From contig CAMWUS010000001.1 of NCBI GenBank assembly GCA_947177495.1, positions 1-29,326 of the forward strand: 29,326 bases of DNA, read 5' to 3'. Position numbers and translations under genes: made by a program. Below, piece after piece: positions 21,890-29,326 of the stretch. The first letter of the stretch is position 1; every line of letters starts with the position of its first letter. This stretch comes from an uncultured Clostridia bacterium (lineage in GTDB: Bacteria; Bacillota; Clostridia; Christensenellales; Borkfalkiaceae). The notes beneath the pieces were generated by a model, which was not told the DNA's origin, searched no databases, and worked only from the letters and a program-made list of their open reading frames with translations.

Positions 21890-23734
21890 ATGAAGAAAAA
21901 GACTAACAGAACCTATATCGGCGGGCAAGCCGTCATTCAGGGCGTCATGATGCGCGGCAAGCGCGGCATGGCGACTGTTGTGCGCGACGATAACGGGGAA
22001 TTGCAGACGGAAGCGAAGCGGATTACGCCGCCCGAACAGCGTTCGGTGGCAACCCGCATTCCTTTCGTGCGCGGCGCAATCAATTTCTTTTCTTCGCTCG
22101 TGGACGGAATGCGCGCGCTTTTACGCAGTTCCGAAGCGGTGATCGTGGAGGAGGAAACGCCTTCCAAGCTCTCCAAATGGATGGAGGAGAAGTGGAAGGT
22201 CAGCGTGAGCGATATCCTTACCTGGTTCGCGCTCGCCATCGGCATTGCGCTTGCGCTCGTGCTCTTTATTTGGCTTCCCGGCTATTTGACCGACCTCATT
22301 GCAAGCATCAAAGTCGTCGGGGAAGCAATCGGCGGCAAAGGGGATATTTGGTATTCTCTCATAGAGGGCGGCTTCCGTCTAATCATATTTATTGGCTATA
22401 TACTGCTAACTCTGCTGTTGCCGTCTATGCGCGTGACCTATCAGTATCACGGCGCAGAACACAAGACCATCAACTGCTACGAGTACGGTATGCCGCTCAC
22501 CGTGGAAAACGTGAAGAAATGCTCCCGCCTGCACGACCGTTGCGGCACGACTTTCCTCTTCATTGTTATGATCATCTCCATACTGCTGTTCGCGCTCGCC
22601 AATTGGGTGCTCTTCGGCGTGTTGGGATTTTCTACGGGTGTCGGCGTGCTCGACAGGCTCGTTTCCATGGCAATCAAGCTCGTACTCATTCCCGTCGTTG
22701 CGGGGATTTCCTACGAGATTCTCAAATTCTTCGCGCTCTTCCAATCGCCGTTGGTGCTTCCCTTTAAAGCGCCCGGCTATCTGCTGCAAAAGCTCACCAC
22801 CAAGGAGCCGACCGACGAAATGATCGAATGCGCGATCGGCGCGTTTGAAAAGACGCTCGAAATGGACGCGGATCCCGAATCTCCCGAAAAGACCTTCGCA
22901 ACCACTACCAAGCTTACGAAGATGTCGGCGATGATGAAGAAGCATTTTGCGGAACGCGACATCGACGAGTCCGACGCGGAGTGGATTTTAAGCTTAACGC
23001 TGAAAATTCCCCGCAGCGCGTTGAAGACGGAGCGCATTATTTCGCGCGCGGAATGCAAGAAGATTTTGGAGATTTACGAACAGCGTTTAACGGGCAGACC
23101 GCTTTGGTATATTTACGGCAACACCGAGTTCTACGGGTACACCTTTAAGGTGGATGAGCGCGTGCTCATTCCCCGTCCCGAAACGGAAATTCTCGTTCGT
23201 CAGGCGGTATCCGCACTCAAAGACGGAGAGAGCATGCTCGACTTGTGCACGGGAAGCGGCGCGATTGCCGTAACCGTTGCCGCCGAGGTTGCCAAGGACA
23301 GATCGGTCACCGTAACGGGCACGGATATTTCCGCGGGCGCGCTTCAAGTTGCGCGCGAGAATGCCCGTATCAATAAAGCAAACGTTACCTTTATTAAATC
23401 CGATCTCTTCGAGAGCGTGCGGGGCAGGTTCAACCTTATTACCGCAAATCCTCCTTACGTGAGAAGCGGGGAGATCGCTCAGCTTTCCAAGGACGTGAGA
23501 GATTTCGAGCCCAAGCTCGCGCTCGACGGCGGGGTGGACGGTTTGGATTTCTACCGCCGTATCGCCGAAAAAATCAACCGCTACGTAGCGCGCGGCGGTA
23601 TGTGTATTCTCGAAGTGGGCGAAGGTCAGGCGCAGGATGTTATCCGCATATTCCGCGAAAAGTCGCGCTGTGATTTCGCCATGGTCGTAAAAGACCTTGC
23701 GGGCGTGGAACGCGTCGTAAAAATCGGGTTCTGA
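21890..23734 (+). CDS. prmC: fusion of DUF1385 membrane protein and release-factor glutamine methyltransferase PrmC
   Basis: One uninterrupted 614-residue frame. Residues 1-~320 are a DUF1385 protein: start YIGGQAVIQGVMMRGKRG, several membrane helices (about 112-140, 165-185, 220-250, 255-285) and the conserved YHGAEHKT (186-193) followed by KKCSRLHDRCGTTFL. Residues ~340-614 are a full PrmC: N-terminal helical domain (SDAEWILSLTLKIPRSAL), RPLWYIYGNTEFYG, IPRPETE, SAM-binding LDLCTGSGAIAV, and catalytic NPPY at 520-523. PrmC methylates the GGQ glutamine of RF1 and RF2; RF1 is the next gene, three bases downstream. Each half has about its normal family length, so this is a genuine in-frame fusion. 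DUF1385 has no settled function. The fusion would tether PrmC to the membrane. The ribosome binding site is weak (AGAGG at long spacing). Confidence 0.9.
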   Translation: MKKKTNRTYIGGQAVIQGVMMRGKRGMATVVRDDNGELQTEAKRITPPEQRSVATRIPFVRGAINFFSSLVDGMRALLRSSEAVIVEEETPSKLSKWMEEKWKVSVSDILTWFALAIGIALALVLFIWLPGYLTDLIASIKVVGEAIGGKGDIWYSLIEGGFRLIIFIGYILLTLLLPSMRVTYQYHGAEHKTINCYEYGMPLTVENVKKCSRLHDRCGTTFLFIVMIISILLFALANWVLFGVLGFSTGVGVLDRLVSMAIKLVLIPVVAGISYEILKFFALFQSPLVLPFKAPGYLLQKLTTKEPTDEMIECAIGAFEKTLEMDADPESPEKTFATTTKLTKMSAMMKKHFAERDIDESDAEWILSLTLKIPRSALKTERIISRAECKKILEIYEQRLTGRPLWYIYGNTEFYGYTFKVDERVLIPRPETEILVRQAVSALKDGESMLDLCTGSGAIAVTVAAEVAKDRSVTVTGTDISAGALQVARENARINKANVTFIKSDLFESVRGRFNLITANPPYVRSGEIAQLSKDVRDFEPKLALDGGVDGLDFYRRIAEKINRYVARGGMCILEVGEGQAQDVIRIFREKSRCDFAMVVKDLAGVERVVKIGF

Positions 23735-23737
23735 GTT

Positions 23738-24799
23738 ATGCTGGAAAAACTCGAAGAAATATCCGCGCGTTACGAAAGCATCGAGAAAGAGCTGCAAGAG
23801 CCGTCCGTTTTGGCGGACATGGAGCGGTGGAAGAAGCTCACCAAGGAGCGCGCCGAGCTGACCGAAATTGTGGAAGCGTACCGCGCTTATAAAAAGACGC
23901 GCGACGAAATGGACGCCGCTTTTCAAGAAGCGGAGCGGGAACAGGGCGAAATGCGCGATATGCTTTTGGAAGAGGGCTACGCGTTAAAAGAAAAACTCGC
24001 GGAGAGTGAAACCGAGCTGAAAATGCTGCTGCTTCCCAAAGATAAAAACGACGAGCGCAACTGCACTCTCGAAATCCGCGCAGGCGCGGGTGGCGAGGAA
24101 GCGGCGCTCTTTGCTTACGAGCTGTACCGTATGTACCAAGGCTATTGCGAACGCAAGCGCTTCCGTTGGGAAATCGTCGATTTGAACGAGACCGAGCTCG
24201 GCGGCATGAAAGAAGCAATTATAAACGTCGAAGGCAAGGGCGCGTACAAACGGCTGAAATACGAGAGCGGTGTACACCGCGTACAGCGCGTTCCCGAAAC
24301 GGAATCGCAGGGAAGAATTCATACTTCTACCGTCACCGTCGCCGTGCTTCCCGAAGCGGAAGACGTCGAAGTGGAACTGCGAGACGAGGACATTCGCGTC
24401 GATTTGTTCCGTTCGTCGGGCGCGGGCGGGCAAAAGGTAAACAAGACGGAAACGGCGATTCGCTTGACGCACTTCCCCACGGGCATCGTGGTTACCTGCC
24501 AAGACGAGCGCAGTCAACTTAAAAACAAAGAAAAAGCATACCGCGTACTCAAAACGCGGCTGTACGATTACTATAACGGCAAGGCGAGTTCCGCGGAAGC
24601 GCAAAACCGCAGGAGCTTGGTGGGAACGGGCGACAGAAGCGAACGCATCCGCACCTACAATTTCCCGCAGAGCCGTATCACCGATCACCGCATCGGGCTG
24701 AGCCTGCATTCCATGGAAGCGTTTTTGGCGGGCGAGCTCGACGAGATGATCGACGCGCTTGCAAGGTTCGATACGCAACAGAGATTGAGCGAAAAGTAA
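23738..24799 (+). CDS. prfA: peptide chain release factor 1
   Basis: Recognises UAA and UAG stop codons and triggers peptide release. The 353-residue protein has the coiled N-terminal domain, the RF1-specific Pro-x-Thr tripeptide (Pro-Glu-Thr in RVPETESQG) and the catalytic GGQ at 230-232 within SSGAGGQKVNKTETA. The PxT motif separates it from RF2, which would carry Ser-Pro-Phe. It starts three bases after the fusion gene and has no clear ribosome binding site, so it is probably translated by coupling. Confidence 0.97.
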   Translation: MLEKLEEISARYESIEKELQEPSVLADMERWKKLTKERAELTEIVEAYRAYKKTRDEMDAAFQEAEREQGEMRDMLLEEGYALKEKLAESETELKMLLLPKDKNDERNCTLEIRAGAGGEEAALFAYELYRMYQGYCERKRFRWEIVDLNETELGGMKEAIINVEGKGAYKRLKYESGVHRVQRVPETESQGRIHTSTVTVAVLPEAEDVEVELRDEDIRVDLFRSSGAGGQKVNKTETAIRLTHFPTGIVVTCQDERSQLKNKEKAYRVLKTRLYDYYNGKASSAEAQNRRSLVGTGDRSERIRTYNFPQSRITDHRIGLSLHSMEAFLAGELDEMIDALARFDTQQRLSEK

Positions 24800-24836
24800 G
24801 CGTTAAAGCGTAATTCATTTTTGGAGAATATATACT

Positions 24837-26036
24837 ATGTCGCAACGGCTTGCGAAAAGAATGGGCAGCATTTCTCCCTCGCTCACGCTTGCTATCAGCG
24901 CCAAGGCGAAAGCAATGAAAGCGGACGGCGAACACGTCGTCAACTTCGGCGTGGGGGAGCCCGATTTCAACACCCCCGAGCACATTGTGGAAGCGGCGGT
25001 CGAGGCGTTGGAACGGGGGCACACCAAATACACGCCCTCGTCGGGGCTTGCAGAGCTGCGCCGCGCGATTTGCGAAAAGCTTCAACGCGATAACGATTTG
25101 GAATATTCGCCCTCGCAAATCATTGTGTCCAACGGCGCAAAGCACTCTATTTTTAACGTCTGCTTTGCGGTTTTGAACGAAGGGGACGAAGTGATTATTC
25201 CCGCGCCGTATTGGCTCACCTATCCCGAGGTGGTAAAGGTGTGCGGCGGCGTGCCCGTCATCGTAAAGACGAGCAAGAAGACGGGTTTCAAAATCACGCC
25301 CGAGCGTTTGCGCGAGGCAATCACTCCCAAAACCAAACTGTTTATTTTCAATTCCCCCTGCAACCCTACGGGCGCGGTGTACTCGGAAAAAGAGGTGCGT
25401 GCCTTAGCGGCGGTTTGCGAGGAAGCGGGCATTTTGGTGCTCTCCGACGAAGTTTACGAAAAGCTCGTTTACGGCGAAGTCAAGCCCTTTTCCATGGCGG
25501 CTTGCTCTAAGAAGATGAAGGATTTGACGATTACCGTCAACGGCGTTTCCAAAACTTATGCCATGACGGGTTGGCGTATCGGCTATCTTGCCGCGCCCTT
25601 GGATATTGCCAAGGCAATCGACTCGCTTCAAAGCCACGCCACGAGCAACCCCAACTCCATTGCGCAGTACGCAACCGTCAAGGCGCTCAATTCTTCGGAA
25701 GCGGCGGTGGAGGAAATGGTGGCGCGGTTTGCCCGCCGCAGACTTGCAATGATAGAGCGGGTTTCCGAAATGCAGGGCGCGTACCTGATTATTCCCGACG
25801 GCGCGTTTTACGCCATGCTCGTTGTGAGCGGCGCGTACGGGAAGAGCTTCGGCAAAACGAAAATTACCGACTCGGTAAGCTTTGCAAGCTGTTTGCTCGA
25901 TGCCGCGAAAGTGGCGGTCGTTCCCGGGGCGGCGTTCGGGCAGGACGATTGCGTGCGCCTTTCCTATTCGCTGTCCATGCAGGATATGCTCGAAGGGCTT
26001 GACCGCATCGACGCATTCATTCAAAGTCTGCGTTGA
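24837..26036 (+). CDS. aspC: class I pyridoxal-phosphate aminotransferase, aspartate aminotransferase-like
   Basis: A 399-residue cytosolic PLP enzyme, probably aspartate:2-oxoglutarate aminotransferase of the I-beta group. It has NFGVGEPDFNTPEH near the start, the NPTGAVYSEKE loop, LSDEVYEKLVYG, and the Schiff-base Lys239 in GVSKTYAMTGWRIGY. The C-terminal arginine that binds the carboxylate is in DDCVRLSYS. GGAGAA precedes the ATG at nine bases. It lies 37 bases after prfA with no terminator, so it may be co-transcribed with the translation cluster. Substrate choice among I-beta aminotransferases is uncertain. Confidence 0.9.
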   Translation: MSQRLAKRMGSISPSLTLAISAKAKAMKADGEHVVNFGVGEPDFNTPEHIVEAAVEALERGHTKYTPSSGLAELRRAICEKLQRDNDLEYSPSQIIVSNGAKHSIFNVCFAVLNEGDEVIIPAPYWLTYPEVVKVCGGVPVIVKTSKKTGFKITPERLREAITPKTKLFIFNSPCNPTGAVYSEKEVRALAAVCEEAGILVLSDEVYEKLVYGEVKPFSMAACSKKMKDLTITVNGVSKTYAMTGWRIGYLAAPLDIAKAIDSLQSHATSNPNSIAQYATVKALNSSEAAVEEMVARFARRRLAMIERVSEMQGAYLIIPDGAFYAMLVVSGAYGKSFGKTKITDSVSFASCLLDAAKVAVVPGAAFGQDDCVRLSYSLSMQDMLEGLDRIDAFIQSLR

Positions 26037-26091
26037 GGGAAGAAAAAAACGCGTTTACAAAAAATTTTTTTCGGGTTTTTTATAAAAGTAC

Positions 26092-26120
26092 TTGAAAAGT
26101 ACGCAAAAACTTGATAGAAT
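26092..26120 (+). promoter_or_regulatory. promoter of the small P-loop protein gene
   Basis: TTGAAA (26092-26097), 17-bp spacer, TAGAAT (26115-26120), with TG at the extended -10 position. Confidence 0.7.
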
Positions 26121-26157
26121 AGTATTACAAATATTGCCGAATGGCTTGGAGGACGAT

Positions 26158-26565
26158 ATGATCAAAATTATCAGCGGTGCGAAGGGAAGCGGAAAAACGA
26201 AAAAAATCATCGATGCGGCAAACGAGGCAGTCGGCACCGCAAAGGGACACTTGATCTTCATTACCGATACCAAAAGATATATGTACGACTTGAAGCGCGA
26301 GATCCGCTTCATCGACGCGAGCGATTATGCGATTGCGGGTGAGGACGCACTTTGCGGATTCGTAAAGGGCGCCGTTGCCGGCGGGTACGACAACGAGTAC
26401 CTCTTCGTAGACGGAATCGCGCGTATCGCGGGAAAGAAAATTCAGGATATGGCGCAGTTCTTTTACATGATCGAAAAGGTCGCGCTTCTGCGTAACTTGC
26501 ATGTTTACATCACTTGCAGCTGCGCCGAAGAAGACCTTCCCGACTTCGCAAAAAAGTATCTGTAA
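26158..26565 (+). CDS. small P-loop NTPase-like protein, unknown function
   Basis: A 135-residue cytosolic protein. Walker A is GAKGSGKT at 7-14, and a Walker B-like strand is EYLFVDGIARI (about 80-90, Asp near 85). The middle resembles a RecA-like core that is barely complete. The C-terminus has ITCSCAEEDLPDFAKKYL. The frame is open from 26092, but that is the -35 box; the ATG at 26158 has TTGGAGGAC in front. I recall similar ~135-residue P-loop proteins in Clostridia annotated only as hypothetical or PilT-like. It has its own promoter and a hairpin downstream. Function unknown; binding of a nucleotide is the only firm prediction. Confidence 0.8.
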   Translation: MIKIISGAKGSGKTKKIIDAANEAVGTAKGHLIFITDTKRYMYDLKREIRFIDASDYAIAGEDALCGFVKGAVAGGYDNEYLFVDGIARIAGKKIQDMAQFFYMIEKVALLRNLHVYITCSCAEEDLPDFAKKYL

Positions 26566-26613
26566 TTTTGCGCGACGCTGTTCGTCGGGACAAATAAACA
26601 TACCGTAAAAACC

Positions 26614-26636
26614 GCCTTCCCCCCACGGGGGAAGGC
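26614..26636 (+). terminator. GC-rich hairpin, weak terminator or dispersed repeat
   Basis: A 10-bp stem GCCTTCCCCC (26614-26623) with GGGGGAAGGC (26627-26636) around a CAC loop. No T tract follows, so termination is doubtful. Read on the minus strand the area gives a ...SLPPWGEG... frame typical of dispersed hairpin repeats. Confidence 0.4.
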
Positions 26637-26678
26637 TTGCGCGTATTTTAAGTGCGTGCAATTCTAAGGAGAAAAAAT

Positions 26679-28169
26679 ATGCAATTTTTGAGTACGAGAG
26701 GAGAAGAACGCGTTACGGGCGCGCGCGCAATCGTACAGGGGATCGCACAGGATGGCGGGCTGTTCGTGCCCGAACGCTTTCCCCAAGTGAGCGAAGAGGA
26801 AATTTCGCAAATGCTCGAAATGGACTATCCCGAGCGGGCGGCGCTTATTCTCGGGAAATATTTCGACGAGTACGACGGGGGCAAGCTTTTGGAAGCCGTC
26901 CGCGCCGCATACTCCCGTTTCGAGACCGACGACGCCGCACCCCTCGTCCGTATCGAGGACGGCACTTATATTTTGGAACTCTTCCACGGTCCTACCTGCG
27001 CCTTTAAGGATATGGCGCTTACCGTGTTGCCCTATTTGCTTGCCGAGGGCTGCCGCCTGACGGGAGTGAAAGAAAAAATTCTCATTCTCGCCGCGACGAG
27101 CGGGGATACCGGCAAAGCAGCGTTAGAGGGATTTAAGGACGCCGAGGGAGTAAAGGTGATGACCTTTTATCCCGAAGAGGGCGTTTCCAAAATGCAAAAA
27201 TTGCAGATGTGCACCACGGAAGGAAACAACGTCAACGTCGTTGCGGTCAAGGGAAATTTCGACGACTGCCAAGCGGGTGTGAAACGCATTTTCGCTTCCG
27301 AGGAATGTAATAAACAACTTGCCGAAAAGGGCTATAAGCTCTCTTCCGCAAACTCCATCAATATCGGGCGGCTCATTCCGCAGGTGGCGTATTACTTCTC
27401 CGCGTATTGCGACTTGCTCTCTTCGGGGCAAATTTCTTACGGCGACAAGGTGGATTTCGCCGTTCCCACGGGCAACTTCGGCAACATTTTGGCGGCGTAC
27501 TATGCAAAACAAATGGGCTTGCCTGTCGGCAAACTCGTCTGCGCGTCCAACCGCAATAACGTGCTTACAGACTTTTTCCGTTGCGGCACGTACGACAGCA
27601 AACGCCCTTTCTTTAAAACCATGTCGCCCTCTATGGACATTCTTGTCTCTTCCAATTTGGAACGGCTCATTTTCGAGCTGTCGGGCAGAAACGCGCAAGT
27701 CACGGCGGAGCGCATGCAGGCGCTTTCCGAAAAGGGAAAGTATTCCGTTACGCGCGAAGAAGTGAAAGAAATGCAGGAAGTGTTCTTTGCGGGTTGCGCG
27801 AGCGAGGACGACACCGTGGAGAGCATTTACGAATTCTTCATCGAATACGGCTATCCTATGGACACTCACACGGGCGTTGCCATGAGCGTTGTGGGCGCGT
27901 ATAAAAAATCGCTCGAAGACGAGAACGCCGAGGAACACCCCATTGTCGTCGTGTCTACGGCAAGCCCCTACAAGTTCCCGCAGGACGTACTTTACGCGCT
28001 TACGGGTAACGACGTAAAGGACAGCTATAAGGGCGTAAAGCGCATCAACCTGCTTACGGCAATGAAGGTGCCCGAGTGCTTGAAAGCAATTCGCTATAAA
28101 GAAATTTTGTTCAAAAAGGTCGTCACGCCTCAGAAAATGTTCGACGAAGTGTTGGCGTTTGCCGATTAA
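26679..28169 (+). CDS. thrC: threonine synthase
   Basis: Converts O-phosphohomoserine to threonine, the last step of threonine synthesis. The 496-residue protein starts MQFLSTRGEE and has the PLP-lysine motif GPTCAFKDMAL with Lys110, the ATSGDTGKAALEGF phosphate-binding loop, and VPTGNFGNILAAYYAKQMGLP. This is the long bacterial/fungal-type enzyme. The frame is open from 26652, but the ATG at 26679 has AAGGAG at good spacing. The aspartate aminotransferase upstream belongs to the same amino-acid family, although no other threonine genes are present. Confidence 0.95.
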   Translation: MQFLSTRGEERVTGARAIVQGIAQDGGLFVPERFPQVSEEEISQMLEMDYPERAALILGKYFDEYDGGKLLEAVRAAYSRFETDDAAPLVRIEDGTYILELFHGPTCAFKDMALTVLPYLLAEGCRLTGVKEKILILAATSGDTGKAALEGFKDAEGVKVMTFYPEEGVSKMQKLQMCTTEGNNVNVVAVKGNFDDCQAGVKRIFASEECNKQLAEKGYKLSSANSINIGRLIPQVAYYFSAYCDLLSSGQISYGDKVDFAVPTGNFGNILAAYYAKQMGLPVGKLVCASNRNNVLTDFFRCGTYDSKRPFFKTMSPSMDILVSSNLERLIFELSGRNAQVTAERMQALSEKGKYSVTREEVKEMQEVFFAGCASEDDTVESIYEFFIEYGYPMDTHTGVAMSVVGAYKKSLEDENAEEHPIVVVSTASPYKFPQDVLYALTGNDVKDSYKGVKRINLLTAMKVPECLKAIRYKEILFKKVVTPQKMFDEVLAFAD

Positions 28170-28175
28170 AAAACG

Positions 28176-28670
28176 ATGCAAGAATTTAGTTATCAAATTA
28201 TAGAGAACGGCACTTATTGTGTCGTAGGCTATCAGGGGGACGAAGCGCACGTCGTCATTCCCGACCGCGTGAACGGCGCACCCGTCACCGTGCTATTCGA
28301 TAAGCTGTTCCGCGGACACTCCGAAATAGAGAGCGTTACAATTCCCGATACGGTCACAGATCTCGGCGAGTTCGTATTCGACGGTTGCGAGAAACTGCGG
28401 CATATCGATCTGCCTCCGCGGCTCGTTTGCCTTTGGGGGCATACCTTTGCACGGTGCGGGATCGAGGAAATTATATTGCCCGATACGCTTGCGGCTTTGC
28501 CGCCGTTCGCGTTCAAGGAATGTAAAAACTTGAAGAAAGTCGTCTGCGGCGCGGGCATGAAAAAAATCCACGCATGGGCGTTCGGCGGTTGCGAGAAACT
28601 TACCGAAGTGGTGCACGACGAAAGCGTCGAAGTCAGCCCCGAAGCATTTCATTCAAAATCTAAAAAGTAA
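28176..28670 (+). CDS. small BspA-type leucine-rich repeat protein
   Basis: A 164-residue protein made of about five LRR_5/BspA-like units (IESVTIPDTVTDLGEFVFDG, LRHIDLPPRL, IEEIILPDTLAALPPFAFKE, LKKVVCGAGMKKIHAWAFGG, LTEVVH). There is no signal peptide or membrane helix, so it appears cytosolic, whereas most BspA-type proteins are surface proteins. It starts seven bases after the thrC stop without a clear ribosome binding site, which suggests coupling to thrC. A strong terminator follows. The binding partner is unknown. Confidence 0.8.
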   Translation: MQEFSYQIIENGTYCVVGYQGDEAHVVIPDRVNGAPVTVLFDKLFRGHSEIESVTIPDTVTDLGEFVFDGCEKLRHIDLPPRLVCLWGHTFARCGIEEIILPDTLAALPPFAFKECKNLKKVVCGAGMKKIHAWAFGGCEKLTEVVHDESVEVSPEAFHSKSKK

Positions 28671-28674
28671 AAAT

Positions 28675-28713
28675 AAAACCCGCTGTCTTGATTACAAAGA
28701 CAGCGGGTTTTTT
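28675..28713 (+). terminator. terminator of thrC and the LRR gene
   Basis: AACCCGCTGTCTT (28677-28689) and its complement (28697-28709) form a perfect 13-bp stem, extendable to 15 bp, around a GATTACA loop. Six T residues follow the GC part. Confidence 0.95.
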
Positions 28714-28731
28714 ATTATGGTTGATTTATAT

Positions 28732-28974
28732 TTAATCTATTTCTAAATCGGGATTTTCAAATATAGGGTCATCGAAGAATTGCGCCGTAGTCATTTCAAG
28801 ACCGCGAATTATTTGCATTACAGTTTTAAGATTTACGCTGTTGTTCCGTTCGCCCATAAGAGTTTTCATCGTGTTGTGCGGCATCGCAATATTCTTTTCT
28901 AGCCGATATTGCGACATATTCCTTTCTCGTAGAATATTGCTTATTCGTAATGCGACTGCCGTGCTTAACTTCAT
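28732..28974 (-). CDS. XRE-type helix-turn-helix regulator, copy 1
   Basis: An 80-residue Cro/C1-type DNA-binding protein. The helix-turn-helix spans about 20-42 (MSQYRLEKNIAMPHNTMKTL) and is followed by a helical region and the tail FFDDPIFENPDLEID. AGGGGC precedes the ATG. It is about as long as, and clearly similar to, the next gene at 29043-29285. The AT-rich composition and the lack of a metabolic neighbour suggest acquired DNA. The regulated genes are not identifiable. Confidence 0.85.
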   Translation of the reverse strand: MKLSTAVALRISNILRERNMSQYRLEKNIAMPHNTMKTLMGERNNSVNLKTVMQIIRGLEMTTAQFFDDPIFENPDLEID

Positions 28975-29042
28975 AATTGCCCCTATGATTGTTTTTGCAA
29001 CTCTAATTTGTTGATTTATTATATATTGTGTTTGGGCGTATT

Positions 29043-29285
29043 TTAATCTATATCAAGATTGTCGAAATCAAAAACAGGACTGTCAAAGAAATCCGTTATG
29101 GTAATCCCGAGTTCTCTTATAATCAAAGCAATACTTTTGAAATTTGATGCTTTTGTTCTATTATTCAAAATAGCATTCATAGTGCTGTGGTAAATTCCTG
29201 TCTTTTGCGTTAACCTATATTGCGTCATATTCTTTTCTTTAAGCAATTCTCTAACGCGAATAGCAAATGCTTGATTTAAAGTCAT
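29043..29285 (-). CDS. XRE-type helix-turn-helix regulator, copy 2
   Basis: An 80-residue paralogue of the gene at 28732-28974. The helix-turn-helix is about 20-42 (MTQYRLTQKTGIYHSTMNAI), and the tail is FFDSPVFDFDNLDID, matching the other copy almost position by position. A longer frame starts at a TTG (29312), but the ATG at 29285 has GGAGA upstream and aligns with the start of copy 1. Both copies point leftward, 68 bases apart. The promoter probably lies at or beyond the window edge. Confidence 0.85.
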   Translation of the reverse strand: MTLNQAFAIRVRELLKEKNMTQYRLTQKTGIYHSTMNAILNNRTKASNFKSIALIIRELGITITDFFDSPVFDFDNLDID

Positions 29286-29326
29286 AACAATAATATCTCC
29301 ATTATGGTGCAAACTATACTATATAC

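Overview
This window looks like chromosome from a spore-forming, Gram-positive anaerobe of the class Clostridia, roughly half GC. The reasons are an adjacent sleB-ypeB germination pair, a tilS-hpt pair, zinc-binding (C+) forms of ribosomal proteins S18 and L31, AGGAGG-type ribosome binding sites, and many sigma-A-like promoters that all have a 17-bp spacer. I cannot name the genus. Most of the window is ordinary core gene content. Two AT-richer patches (about 6.66-7.48 kb and 28.7-29.3 kb) look like accessory DNA.

Layout, left to right. (1) 1-0.24 kb: start of a leftward lipoprotein gene whose mature protein begins with Pro-Asp-Lys-Asp repeats. (2) 0.46-1.88 kb: a secreted SGNH/sialate-O-acetylesterase-like enzyme with a C-terminal membrane tail. 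(3) 1.9-3.8 kb: tilS-hpt, with a promoter that appears to make a leaderless tilS mRNA. (4) 3.9-6.6 kb: sleB and an unusual ypeB with a ~216-residue Lys/Arg/Glu/Ala-rich N-terminal extension. (5) 6.66-7.5 kb: an inverted-repeat element of MITE/REP type, then two overlapping genes for small Cys-rich proteins. (6) 7.5-8.7 kb, leftward: rpsF-ssb-rpsR behind a promoter and a candidate S6:S18-binding leader. (7) 8.8-11.7 kb, leftward: a 981-residue single-pass membrane protein with low-complexity cytosolic tail and a ~36-residue repeat array outside. (8) 11.9-14.4 kb, leftward: cca-rmuC. (9) 14.5-17.3 kb: lipid kinase, PAS-SpoIIE/PP2C phosphatase and YfcE-like phosphodiesterase. (10) 17.3-17.8 kb: a 77-residue two-helix membrane protein behind a perfect consensus promoter. 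(11) 17.9-21.4 kb, leftward: zinc-ligand-poor MDR dehydrogenase, cardiolipin-synthase-like protein and Cof-type HAD phosphatase. (12) 21.5-26.0 kb: rpmE, a DUF1385-PrmC fusion, prfA and an aminotransferase. (13) 26.1-28.7 kb: a small P-loop protein, thrC and a small BspA-type LRR protein. (14) 28.7-29.3 kb, leftward: two paralogous XRE-type regulators.

Functional links. SleB and YpeB act together in spore cortex breakdown. rpmE, PrmC and RF1 form a translation cluster in which PrmC methylates the GGQ motif of the neighbouring RF1. rpsF-ssb-rpsR is the classic S6/SSB/S18 operon. The divergent cca and dagK promoters appear to share one palindromic -35 box. No complete defence, CRISPR, phage or biosynthetic system is present. 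The most promising leads are the YpeB extension, the Cys-cluster PAS phosphatase, the 981-residue repeat protein, the paired small Cys proteins beside a MITE-like repeat, the hairpin-rich gap at 16.5-16.7 kb, and the structured leader of the dehydrogenase gene.
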